This document shows positions 1-16,708 of a stretch of DNA of 64,000 nt, piece after piece. The stretch is from assembly GCF_008831285.2 (NCBI RefSeq), contig NC_045139.1, positions 5,182,704 to 5,246,703 on the forward strand, read 5' to 3'. Source of the stretch: Nymphaea colorata. Its lineage: Eukaryota > Streptophyta > Magnoliopsida > Nymphaeales > Nymphaeaceae. A program made the translations under genes and the position numbers. Under the pieces are notes generated by a model that was not told the DNA's origin, did no database searches, and saw only the letters and a list, made by a program, of their open reading frames with translations. Numbering within the stretch: the stretch's first letter is position 1; each line of letters begins with the position of its first letter.

Positions 1-430
1 CTCTAGTTGTAGAGATGTTGATAGATCAGATTCGACTCGAACATACCTTTAATTGTATGTGCTTGTTCAGATATTCACATATTCAGATTCAAATATGAAC
101 AAAGAAAAGTTATATCCAAATATGATCCTAATCTGATTTTGCATTCATGTCTGAATCCAAATTTTGAACCGAGACTAGCTGATTTCAAAATATAAAAGCA
201 TTGAATACGTGATATTTACTTAAAACTAAATCATGTTCAAATCTAAATCCAAATTCAAATCCAATCGGGTATTTATATATCCAAATCTAAATTTGAATAC
301 AATCGGATGTCATTTCTTAGGTCCTAATTTGATCCAACTTCTTAATCGGATATTAATTTTTTTTCTACATCTTATTTTTTTGAGAACATTTTGTTATGAT
401 ATCCAATCTAGATCGGATATAATTACATTG
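1..430 (+). repeat. Dispersed AT-rich repeat, family R1, copy 1
   Basis: The stretch is built from variants of phrases such as AATCCAAAT and TCGGATAT, with a characteristic run 'taaaactaaatcatgttc'. Similar sequence in the same order recurs near 10205-10400, 23360-23665, 33880-34110 and 58180-58430. It has no credible reading frame beyond a short chance ORF. I infer an old, diverged interspersed repeat; its class is unknown. Confidence 0.6.
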
Positions 431-1139
431 GTATCTAGTTGACCGGTGTACCATGAGATCACCCAAATCCCAAAGCTGCACTGTACCTTGCAGCGGAAGA
501 AATAGGGGAGGCATTCGGTCCCTTGTTTGGTTGGCTTCCACTAAAAAGCTTGCAAATTAAGATTTCTCCAATATAATAGAAGCTCCTAGAAAAAAAAAGG
601 TTTTGCTTTCCCCACAACATTTGGTAACATCTCCGCACATTACTCTTCTTCCCTCATGAAGTCGATCATCTCTCCTCTTTTTTATCTTTCACTTGGTTTC
701 TGTCCGTAAAATTAATTATTAGATCAGATGTATACTGCGTGCTGAGTTATAGCCGTTGGGTTTTTGGAAGGTTTCTGAAATGTTGTGGAACTAATCTTTG
801 CAATCGGTCTCTAAGTTACGCCCATTTGGGCCTTAATATACTGTTTAGCTAATTCTAAAACTTTCCATCATGTTTCTAATGTTTATATAATTACATAAGA
901 TTCACTAACAAAAAACTTCTACATAATCTCATATAGAAGCATGTATATATATATATATATTCGACGATGATTCTTGATTTAGAAGACATGAAGCCTGAAC
1001 TTCTTTAGTTTATTTTTAATGGAAGAAAGGCATGTTTTATGTCATGTTCTTAATAAAAAGGAATGAATCATGTTGCTTCTTGCGTTGCCGCTCATTTAAC
1101 ATACTAATACGGTTACTATTATTTAATTCAGGTGAATCA
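431..1139. other. Intergenic, no gene recognised
   Basis: AT-rich sequence with a short TA run near 943-960. I see no coding frame, RNA gene or defined repeat. Confidence 0.6.
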
Positions 1140-3259
<2,120 letters not shown>

Positions 3260-4652
3260 ATCTTCAGCCTCTTCTCTATCTCTATGTAGCTTCTGTTTAA
3301 ACCGGGCATGGCTGGTCAGTAACTAGATATATGACTATAATAACTACCATTTTCACATATGATCACTAACAGTATTGAAATGCCATCTACAAATTATAAG
3401 CTCGTTGCTAAAAGATTCTTGAAGTGATCAAGGCCTGATCAACTCCTAGGAAGCTTGATCACTAGTTGTTTTTACTTTCTGCAAAAGAAGGCAAATGCAA
3501 AGTTGATTTACTGATGAAATGCGTAAGAATTGTCCAAGAATCAACCAAGTAAATGGCGTCTTTTAATTGACCCGGTAAATTCAGTCAATTAAAATTTATA
3601 TTAATTCTTTTAAAACAATATGTTAAAAAATATTTAACCACAAGGTGAGGTATATCGGTCACGTGGTTGTTGTGAGATATTTTAATTGTGCAATATTCGG
3701 TCTTGGTGAACAACACGTAACAATAAAAATAACAGAAAACACACCTCACGTCTTGATATTATTAAAACCATACACAAAAATTTTGGATTTGTCAATCGGA
3801 AACAACGTTTTTGTCAAGCAGTACTGTTGTTCGACTAGGAATCGGCTCATATTGCCCTATTTTTGGATTTTATGAGTTTTACAAATAAATTAATGTATTT
3901 TAATATTGATTTTAAGGCCAAGGTTATTGTTAAAATTAGTTGGGTTGATGGAAAATTTGATTAAAATAACATTTATATCAACAAATTGTATGTTGACTGA
4001 TTTTTATTGGCCTCTTTAATTATACAATGTAGGATTACTAATTCTTTTTTAACTATTCAAATTAGTTATTTTTATTAATATTAAAATTAGTTAGGTAACT
4101 ACATAAGCAATTTTTATGTTCTATATTTCTAGGTTAGGGATAAAAACCAGACTGCTTAAATGCAATGATTAGAGTACTTTTCCTTTTTTCCGATCTAAAC
4201 TTACTTATTCCTATGGTCTCAAGAATAAATTGATGAGAAACATACATTAAATTGATTATTTTTTGAATTTAATCATGTATTGATAAAACATAAAATTGAA
4301 TGGCTAATATAACATCCAAATTTTAACCATGGAAAAATCTTCATTGTTTGTAAAAACAGCTAAAAATAAAACATGTTTTATATCAAATTAGTTTTTATAA
4401 ACATATTATGATTGTTTCATTTTAGCAAAAAATTAGAGGGTACGATTTTTATCCATAACCTAACGGCCTGTAATCTACCAATTTTCCCATGTTTTATATT
4501 GGATCTATAAATTTATGAAAGAACCTTTTAGGTGCATTTAGAATGTAGATATGTTAATTTTTCATGCTCCTTTTAAATTATGAATAAGTTGTAATTTTTG
4601 ACTATCTTCTCAGTCGATTTAACAAAAAAAAAAATCTAAGGATTATATTTAT
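3260..4652. other. Intergenic AT-rich stretch
   Basis: No coding signal, RNA gene or structured repeat recognised. Short ORFs here have no family resemblance. Confidence 0.6.
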
Positions 4653-5311
4653 ATGGGACTTCCCAAGACGGTAAAAGGAGGCCTGGTGGAAAGGATCAAC
4701 AAGGACGTGTTTGTGGGTCATGTGGTGATGAGCCCGATGGCAACGGCCCTGGTGCAATTGGGCTCCACCGATGGCCTCAAGGTCCTCAATAGTTTGATCC
4801 TTGCCATTAAAAGCCCCTTTGTCGATGAGATCCACCAAAGCAGGAAGCTCCCCAAGTTCATAAAGGCCTTGGATTCGGAAGGCCAGGGGTTGAAATCGAC
4901 TGCTTTGGATTGTATTCTGGAGATTGGGTACTTTGGCAGAAAGGAGGCAATCAAGGCCATGATGGAGGAGGATTTGGCGAGGAAGCTAGTGCTCTTGCAG
5001 AAGTCGAAATCTCGTGGTCATGGTGAAGAGTAAAAGCTGGGCAATGCAAGTGGTGAAGAAATGCAGGATTTCTCCACTCCTTGTGAAGATGGTGGCGATG
5101 GAGGGTCCCCTTCTATGAAGGAGGAAGAGGAGGTGGAGGAGGAGGGGGGTTGGAGCAACATCCATTTGATGGGTGCATGGCCAAGTTTGCTATCCAGTTG
5201 GAGGAGAGAGCCTTCAAGCTGGAGGTGTTGAAGAGGGTGAGAGAGGCGGTGGACTCTGATGCCAAAGCTGCTACCATTATTGCTGAGGTCTTGTGGGGAG
5301 CCTGGCCATGA
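4653..5311 (+). pseudogene. ARM-repeat superfamily protein, broken C-terminal part
   Basis: An intronless open frame from 4653 to 5033 (126 codons) contains [36 protein letters not shown] and [20 protein letters not shown], resembling the C-terminal half of a plant armadillo-repeat protein family of unsettled function. After the stop at 5031-5033 the family's final segment resumes in a different frame at about 5159-5311: HPFDGCMAKFAIQLEERAF then LKRVREAVDSDAKAATII and EVLWGAWP before a TGA at 5309-5311. The usual N-terminal ARM repeats are missing; the first ATG is probably fortuitous. GC content is much higher than in the flanks, as expected for former coding sequence. I infer a truncated, frameshifted copy. 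Family assignment rests on remembered motif similarity. Confidence 0.68.
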
Positions 5312-6093
5312 ACCTTGGTGGTAGTGGTGGTGGAGAAGGAGGTGTCCGGTCGCCGGCGGCCAGTGGGTGGTTCAGATCATTTTTTTTTTCTGCACATATG
5401 CTAAAGGGAGAGTGTTGTGTAATTGTAGGTTCGGAATTGTCTAGATCTGTAAAATGATTTTAATTATTAGAGGATTTGCCATCTGCATTTATTTTTTCTC
5501 ATTGAATTGCATCTTCGACATGTGTAGCGGTGAAGGGGTCGTCTCTCCTCTTACTTTTTGCACCTGTCAGGTTCTTCTGGAGAGACTCTTTTTTGTTTTC
5601 TTTGGACATGAATTATGAAAGTTAGTGCTTGGGGATCCAGAAGGTCTCTTGCAAAAGATGATTAGAAACAACGTGTTGCACTCTTTAACATTTCATACCC
5701 TTTTCGTACAAAATATAGACATGAAATCAATACAATAGAAATCCACCTAAAGTGGCTTTACGATGCATAAATAAGATCTTAACAGTCAATAACATCATTT
5801 TAAGCTTATAAAACTCACTTTCGTGTTGATTTCCATAGTGTAAAACATAAAGATCAATAAAGTTTGGGTTAAAATAATAAGTGGTCGTTATGTATATATA
5901 TGCTTTGTTAAATTTTTTAGCCTTTCATATTGATACAGACCTAGACCCATTTGTACAAGATATGTATTTTTACTTAGTTTTTGGTTCAAGATACCAAACA
6001 AGGACACCATTCATCTACATCCAAACAATTCTAATGATAGTAAAGGTGAGATTGGAAGCATGTACGCAGACAAATTATGACTGTATGCATACA
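5312..6093. other. Intergenic, no gene recognised
   Basis: AT-rich sequence with no supported reading frame or repeat. Confidence 0.55.
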
Positions 6094-6169
6094 TGTGTGT
6101 GTATGTGTGTGTGAGAGAGAGAGAGAGAGTGAGAGAGAGAGAGAGAGAGAGAAAGAGAAAGAGAGAGAG
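6094..6169. repeat. Compound (GT)n(GA)n microsatellite
   Basis: A GT-rich run passes into GA repeats with minor interruptions. It lies just beyond the 3' end of the terpene synthase exon relic. Confidence 0.9.
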
Positions 6170-6295
6170 TGTATTGAATTTAATGTATTACTCATTTTAT
6201 TACATGAGGAACATAGCGTCATAAGTAGGATTCGGTTAATGGGCGCCAACATGGTTGAAAGTGGGAAACAGCGACTGGTGGTTTGCTTAGGCAGT

Positions 6296-6550
6296 CTAGA
6301 TGGGCTTGACAATGAGAGAGCAGACATCCATGAACTCATGCTCCAAGACACCAATACCATCTTCATAGTCGTACATGCACTAGGAGACCCTCACAATATT
6401 GAGAGCCACGTTCATGAAGGAACGAGAGAAAGCGTTCTGTTGCTGCTGCTAATGTGCCAAGAGCTGCTCCGTGTTCATCCTCCTCCATGTATACTTCAGC
6501 AAGTCCCTTATACATTGTTGTGCTTGCTCATCCGCTACTCTTGTCTCGTA
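6296..6550 (-). pseudogene. Terpene synthase, isolated last exon with two stops
   Basis: On the minus strand a splice acceptor (TTAACAG, ending at 6551) is followed by a frame beginning YETRVADEQAQQCIRDLL, then KYTWRRMNTEQL, FSRSFMNVALNIVRVS, a stop, and CMYDYEDGIGVLEHEF ending in SLIVKPI and a normal stop at 6296-6298. This matches the order of the terminal exon of plant terpene synthases (the helices behind the metal-binding site, with the R-x-x-Q-C-x-Y-x-x-G-D-G motif and the PI C-terminus), closest in feel to the TPS-b group. The glutamine before CMYDY is a TAG and a second TAG lies after LLAH, both in frame. No upstream exons with the DDxxD motif were found, so this is a lone exon relic. 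About 85 codons. Confidence 0.85.
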
Positions 6551-6551
6551 C

Positions 6552-6868
6552 TGTTAACAATAAGATTGAAAGATAACCGTTTTAGAGAGACTTAAAGAAA
6601 GAATCCATATAAGATCAATCAAAATTAATGATAAAAGAAAAAGAAAATCTTTTTACAAAAATTAGATTTAGTTTCCAATTTAATTTCTCATGTTTATCGT
6701 CACCAAGATTATAGTGTTAATGATAATGTTGAAAGGCAACCGTTCTAGAGAAATATAAGGAAAAAATCCCAGCAAGGTCAATCAAAATTAATGATAAATA
6801 AAAAAAAATCTTTCCACAAAAATTAGATTTAGTTTCCCATGTTTATCGTTACCAAGATTATAGGAACT
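6552..6868. repeat. Tandem duplication, two units of about 160 bp
   Basis: Unit 1 (about 6552-6713) and unit 2 (about 6714-6868) share 'tcaatcaaaattaatgata', 'acaaaaattagatttagttt' and 'accaagattatag' in the same order and spacing. Unit 2 has a small deletion. The first unit abuts the splice acceptor of the terpene synthase exon relic, so the repeat may be duplicated intron sequence. Confidence 0.85.
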
Positions 6869-7008
6869 TCAACTATTTAAGCTTGTTCTATGCATTGTGT
6901 AACCAAAGGTCATGGTGGCCTTCCATGGTAAAAAACCATGCACGTTTAATGAAAAAAAAATTTCATTGTTGGTTTTTATTTGTTTTGCTTCTTCTTTATT
7001 TTTTAACT

Positions 7009-7020
7009 TGGTATCAGAGC
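7009..7020 (+). other. Retrotransposon primer-binding-site-like sequence
   Basis: TGGTATCAGAGC is complementary to the 3' end of initiator methionine tRNA and is the usual minus-strand primer site of plant LTR retrotransposons. It is preceded by a pyrimidine-rich stretch ending ACT, as after many left LTRs. It points along the + strand, opposite to the adjacent gag-protease relic, so it probably marks a second, mostly deleted element. Confidence 0.6.
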
Positions 7021-7198
7021 AGGATGTTTGATGAATAAGAATGAAGCCAATAAGTGGCATGCAGACGACTAAATATGTCGTTGCCTTCTTCACCAAAGCG
7101 AAGACTCGATCCTATGAAGAAAATCTTGAGCATATTGACAAACTTCACACACATGTAAATCAAAAGTTTCATGAGGAAAAATTAACGACAAAATTCTA

Positions 7199-8593
7199 CT
7201 AAACTTTAATGCCATAAGTAAGAGTCCTTAATTCTTTATCAAAAAAACTTGCTTTTCCAACTCCAACAACTTTATTGGAGGTGCCATCAACTATAGTCAC
7301 AGTTTTATTTTCACTTTTATTTTCTACATCATTCAAGTTATTGTGAAAACATGACATATGTTCAGATGCACCTGAATCCACGATCCAAGAGTAATTTCTA
7401 GTAAGAGATGGGTTTGAGTTCATACCTAACTGATTTTTAGGTGAAGTGAATGCAGATGGGGCAGTTACCGTTTTGGTGTTTTTCTGGCCATTCAAATTTT
7501 TAATCATCTTTGCAATAGTAGCAAGAGTAACCTCACCTTCGTCAGATTGAACCAACTGTGTCTACGGTTTACACTACTGCTTTAAAGAATCTCCCTTGTT
7601 GGTAGGTCTGCTATGTAAATTCGAGCATTTTTCTCAAACATGCCCTTCTTTTCTACAGCATGTGCACACTGGTCATTCGCCTCTATTTCTGAACAACGAC
7701 TGAACCTCCATTTTTTCTTCATGTTTTTTGCTGATCGAGGCATTAAATGCAACTTTTTCAATGTTTTCACTACTAGTTTTAGTATCAATAGTGTCACTGG
7801 TCTTCATAATCGTCCTCCTTTTTTCTTCTCGTAAGAGGGTGTTACACACCACATCCAAAGATGGCAGATCAGACGTCTTTAACATTTGACCTCTTGCTTG
7901 TTCGTAATCTTCACCTAAACCAGCCAATAGTTTGAAGGTTCTTTTTTTATCTCGCTGCCTCTTAATACAAGCAAGGTCGGCTGAAAGCAGACAATGAGAG
8001 TCCGTCTCATTACGCTTCCCTTTAAGCGTAGCAATGTAGTCGCTCAAGGTCATATGACCTTTTTTCAACTCATAAATCTCATGTGTGAGTTGATACATGT
8101 CCGTCGTACTATATTTTTCACTATATAACTCTTTAGTAGCATTACATATTTCCTTTGCAGTTTCAAAATAATAAAAACTCTCAGTGATTTTAGCGTCCAT
8201 AAAATTCTGTAACCAAGACATTACCATAGGATTACTGGACTCCCACTCATCATAGTTAGGGTCGTCAATGGCTGGTTTAAATTTTTTCCCATTAACAAAC
8301 CCAAGTTTACATTTTTCACTTAAGAGCAAAGTAGCAGCTTTAGACCATGACATATGATTTAAGTCATTCAATGGAACATTTGTAATTTTGAGAATGGTGG
8401 TACCTGTCTCCATGACAATATGTTTTTGTGTTGATGATCCACTAATAGAGTTGAGTATATGAGAATCACTGGTTCCTTCGTTGGCATCTATTGACTTGTG
8501 GCACTTGTAAATTTCGTATCTCTTCACAGGATTGTCCAAAAAATCTGAAAGTTGAACTAAAAATACTAGACACGTGTCTGAGTCCAATGCCAC
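7199..8593 (-). mobile_element. Ty1/copia retrotransposon relic, gag and start of protease
   Basis: The frame from 8593 to 7673 (306 codons) has the copia-type gag order: MSWSKAATLLLSEKCKLG, MVMSWLQNFMD, YSEKYSTTDMYQLTHEIYEL, KKGHMTLSDYIATLKG, LAGLGEDYEQARGQML, LPSLDVVCNTLLREEKRR. The zinc-knuckle region (about 7800-7600) is frame-shifted and lacks a clean CCHC box. A second frame, 7555-7199, contains the aspartic protease signature WIVDSGASEHMS. The sequence then stops; integrase, reverse transcriptase and RNase H are absent. Upstream, around 8640-8990, the sequence resembles copia LTR or leader sequence, but no primer site in matching orientation was found. A truncated, non-autonomous relic. 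Confidence 0.88.
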
Positions 8594-8599
8594 CTTGCT

Positions 8600-9669
8600 C
8601 GATGTCTAAATCGCCTCCAGTCAAAAACGCGACCCAGAAAAGTCACGTCTAGAATGCCCTGTCTGCGAGTGTTGCCTCCCGTGACAGCAGCTGCGACACT
8701 TGTAAAATGCCGGTTTATCCCCAGCTCCTTACCACCACAGATTTACTTGGTTCGGATTTTTCAATCCTACATCCACGATAAGAGCATCACGCAGCCTCAT
8801 TCTATTTTCTCATTATACTTCTTTACAGATTACAATGAGTATATATGGCATTGGAGGAAGACGAACAAGGAAGGCATCAACGATGCTAAGACGGCTATAC
8901 AAATGGCTATAAGAGAAATATATGGCTACAAGAGCAAATACTAACAAGGTAAGAAATTGTTGGCAAATTCGTCTGCGTGATGCTGAAACGTCGACTTCTC
9001 ATAAGAGAAAAAGAGGAACACTTGTCACTATCACTCATTATGAGTGACTTATACTGCTATGAAGGGCGTTAACATGCCCATTCTGTTTATTAACCTTGTA
9101 GGATGTGTTGCTGCTTCGCAGACAAGAAGGCCAGAGTATAATCCCTCCCTCTATGCACTTCAAAATTGTTCCACAAGTGATCACCATATTCATCATCATT
9201 ATATAGCACACACATAACAAGGTTGCAGAGACTTGATCCAAAGTCTGTCGCTTCATACTCTTCAGATAAATTTTTCCTTTCTTTAGTAACAACATGGAAA
9301 ATATACAGCTATATTTCATAGGGGAAGGTAAAATATAACCGTACATTTTTCTTATAGCTGAATATTTTATAGATCAAATATATACTAAACGATAAATTTT
9401 TTAGCACTTCAAAATGATTGGTTGAGGTGTGGGGTTGGGAAGCTGTGGACCAGCAGATACTGTTGTTTTGTATTACCAGTCAAAGATGGCTATTTTCTTA
9501 CTGTGTGGAGGCCTATTGGCGCTATGTGAGAGTCTGTGTAGATTGTTTTTTTGTAATGCTTTTCCTTTCTTTTTTTCAATATTCTTTGTATGTCTTAGTG
9601 GTGAGACGAGTATGAAGTATGAACTATACAAGCTTCCAGCATTTTATATATATATATATATATATGATA
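8600..9669. other. Possible copia LTR/leader remnant and intergenic sequence
   Basis: The piece around 8735-8850 ('ttggttcggatttttcaatc', 'cctacatccacga', 'tacaatgagtatatat') has the flavour of plant copia LTR sequence, and it borders the gag relic. No terminal TG..CA or paired LTR was found, so the assignment is tentative. The rest up to 9670 shows no gene; there is a short TA run at 9641-9664. Confidence 0.35.
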
Positions 9670-10012
9670 GTATGGAAAATGCGTTTTTTTTGAAAAAAAA
9701 AATATGAAAAAAATGTGATAAGTTAACTAGCTGTTTTAAACTTTAAAAAAATGTGTTTTTGAAAAAAATGTTAAAAATGAAAAAAAACATGTTTTTATTT
9801 TTAATGTTTTTTTTAACTTTTTTTAATGTCAAACAGTTTTTTCTCATTTTCTAATTTTTATTTGTTGCAAACTATTTATTTTTTAATGTTTGTGTTATTA
9901 ATTTCTCATTTATTTTATTTTTATTCAATTTTTAGTTTTTTGTAACTTTTAAAAATTTACCGTATTTTTCTTGTTTTTTCCAAGCTTGTCGTATTATATA
10001 TGAGAAAAACCT
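9670..10012 (+). repeat. Dispersed T-rich repeat, family R2, copy 1
   Basis: A low-complexity T/A-rich segment with the diagnostic string 'gtgttattaatttctcattt' and an end resembling 'gtattatatatgagaaaaa'. It recurs at 59090-59425 in the same orientation and at 33455-33745 inverted. Confidence 0.65.
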
Positions 10013-10204
10013 AGAATGCTTTTTGTAATTCTTTTCCTTTCTTTTTTTCAATATTCTTTGTGTTTTTCAATTCGTCCTAATGGAAAGCGTTTGATTCATC
10101 GAAAAAAAGAAAATGATCTTTTATTAGGGGCGTGATTTGTGTCGGAGCTAACATCCTAGAGAATTGAGAATATGGACTTAAAAGATTAGCCTCTCTCCCT
10201 CTGA

Positions 10205-10400
10205 TTTTAAGTCCCACCCTTTTCAGAGAGGGTATTACCATTTGAATCCGAATTCGAAAACTGATTTCACAATCTAAATCCGATCCAAAAAATGATTTCA
10301 CGATCTAAATCTGATCCAAATCTGATTTTATTTTGAACCAAGTCCAACAATAAGAGCATTGGATACAAGGTGTTTATTTAAAATTAAATCAAATAATATG
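10205..10400 (+). repeat. Dispersed repeat, family R1, copy 2
   Basis: Shares 'atctaaatctgatccaaat' type phrases and the segment 'agcattggatacaaggtgt' followed by 'ttaaaattaaatca' with the copy at the window start. Confidence 0.55.
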
Positions 10401-10815
10401 TCTTTGAGTGGACTCGCTCTGTTTAGGCGTCGAGAAATTTCTCGAACGTTCCCCATGGAGCAATTTCTCTAGAATGCAGACGACATATATGCTGCACTCC
10501 AATTGACAAGTGTCTCCCTTCCTATCAAAGACCTGAAACAACCCTGAAACCTAGAAGTGGGGGCAAGATGAGTAATTTCGAGTTCTCGACAAATCGACAA
10601 ATCTTTCTTGAATTATATTTCTAATTTGATAAAAATTTCCTATGAGCTTGGGCTTGAGTTAGCTCATCACAGAAAAGAATCAAACTGAGCTCATTAACAC
10701 TCTTTCCAGACACAACTAAAATTTGAAGTGATAAATAATAGACTCATCATCCAGAAGAAAAACATCGTTATTTTGGTTGATTGGTATTGATTTCCAGGCA
10801 GTATTCGTTTTGGCA

Positions 10816-11766
10816 AGCTCCAACAGCTAGATCTGCAGGTGCATAAAGCAGGAAGTTCAAGAGAAAAAGAAGACTTTATGATTAGAAATCTTTCCTTTGA
10901 AAAATTCTTCTTTCAATACACAAGATTTTCCCATCATTTCCTGCCCCATGTACCTAACTAATCCTACTGAAACTCAATTTTTCATGAACAAAACAACAAT
11001 TTTCGACTCAAGAAGAACATGTAACAAATTTAGAATTCAAGTTTCCCTTCAGCGATTGCATTCACCATGTGTCAGTCGCATGCGTTCTAGGATCAGGTGC
11101 CAAGTCCCCCTCCAAACTTGCACAAAATCAACCACGGACAAAAGGCCGAGAAATTATACAAGAACGTCATCGTCCCAAGGGGAATCGACAAAGCTCGCTC
11201 AGAAGCTGTGCTCCTCATCTTCCGCAAGGGCGATGGCGGTGGTTACCAAAGGTTATGGTGGTGGTGGCGGCCCTGGCAGCTACGGAAGTTCTGCCGCCAC
11301 CACCACCATAACCTTTGGTAACCACCGCCATCGCCCTTACGGAAGATGAGGAGCACAGCTTCTGAGCGAGCTTTGTCGATTCCCCTTGGGACGATGGAGT
11401 CGACGTTCTTGTATAATTTCTCGGCCTTTTCTCCGTGGTTGATTTTGTGCAAGTTTGGAGGGGGACTTGGCACCTGATCCTAGAACGCATGCGACTGACA
11501 CATGGTGAATGCAATCGCTGAAGGGAAACTTGAATTCTAAATTTGTTACATGTTCTTCTTGAGTCGAAAATTGTTGTTTTGTTCATGAGAAACTGAGTTT
11601 CACTAGAGTTAGTTAGGTACTGGTAATTTCTCATGAGGCAGGAAATGATGGGAAAATCTTGTGTATTGAAAGAAGAATTTTTCAAAGGAAAGATTTCTAA
11701 TCATAAAGTCTTCTTTTTCTCTTGAACTTCCTGCTTTATGCATCTGCAGATCTAGCTGTTGGAGCT
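10816..11766. repeat. Long near-perfect inverted repeat (hairpin locus)
   Basis: The left arm (10816-11270, 455 bp) and the right arm (11294-11766, 473 bp) are reverse complements, separated by a 23-bp spacer. By eye they differ by only a handful of substitutions plus 12-bp and 6-bp insertions in the right arm (near 11620 and 11397). The outer ends are AGCTCCAACAGC and GCTGTTGGAGCT; the inner ends are GGTGGTGGTGGCGG and its complement. Flanks outside the arms are unrelated and no target-site duplication is obvious. The arms contain mirrored open frames of up to about 150 codons that match nothing I know; because both strands of each arm are partly open I do not call a protein. A transcript through it would fold into a long double-stranded RNA, as at plant inverted-repeat siRNA loci. 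That role is inference. Confidence 0.95.
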
Positions 11767-16247
<4,481 letters not shown>

Positions 16248-16642
16248 TTGGTAGAAACCAAACCAGTCAGGGACAAAAATCAAATCATTTAAATGTGATG
16301 TTTAAAGTGTGTTTCTTTTTTTTCTTTTTTTTTTGGCAATCTTATGATCTTAAAAATAGGCTGATGCAAAACATATAAGTCTATCATTTTTTGGACTTTA
16401 ATAATGTTTTCATAACAAGAAAAAATGAACGGTTTCCACAACATCAACATTTTGATAATACAAAGACCCATATTTTTTGTAAAAAAAAAAAAAACTTGAA
16501 TCGAAGCCATTTTTAATAATAAATAATTTTTATAAATATGTTAGGATGCTTAAAATTCATTTAAAATGTTTTTTTAGCACAAATGTAAGGAGTCTGGTTT
16601 TTGTCTCTATCTCTACCAATTTCTCTCTCTCTCTAGAGTCTA

Positions 16643-16645
<3 letters not shown>

Positions 16646-16708
<63 letters not shown>
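16646..16708. repeat. Compound (TA)n(GA)n microsatellite
   Basis: The same TA-then-GA arrangement as at 16146, preceded at 16622 by a short CT run. Confidence 0.95.

Noticed and set aside
10897-11685. Mirrored open frames of 150 and 156 codons in the inverted repeat
   Set aside because: Both strands are open and the frames are near-identical because the arms are complementary. No protein family is recognised, so they are described only as part of the repeat.
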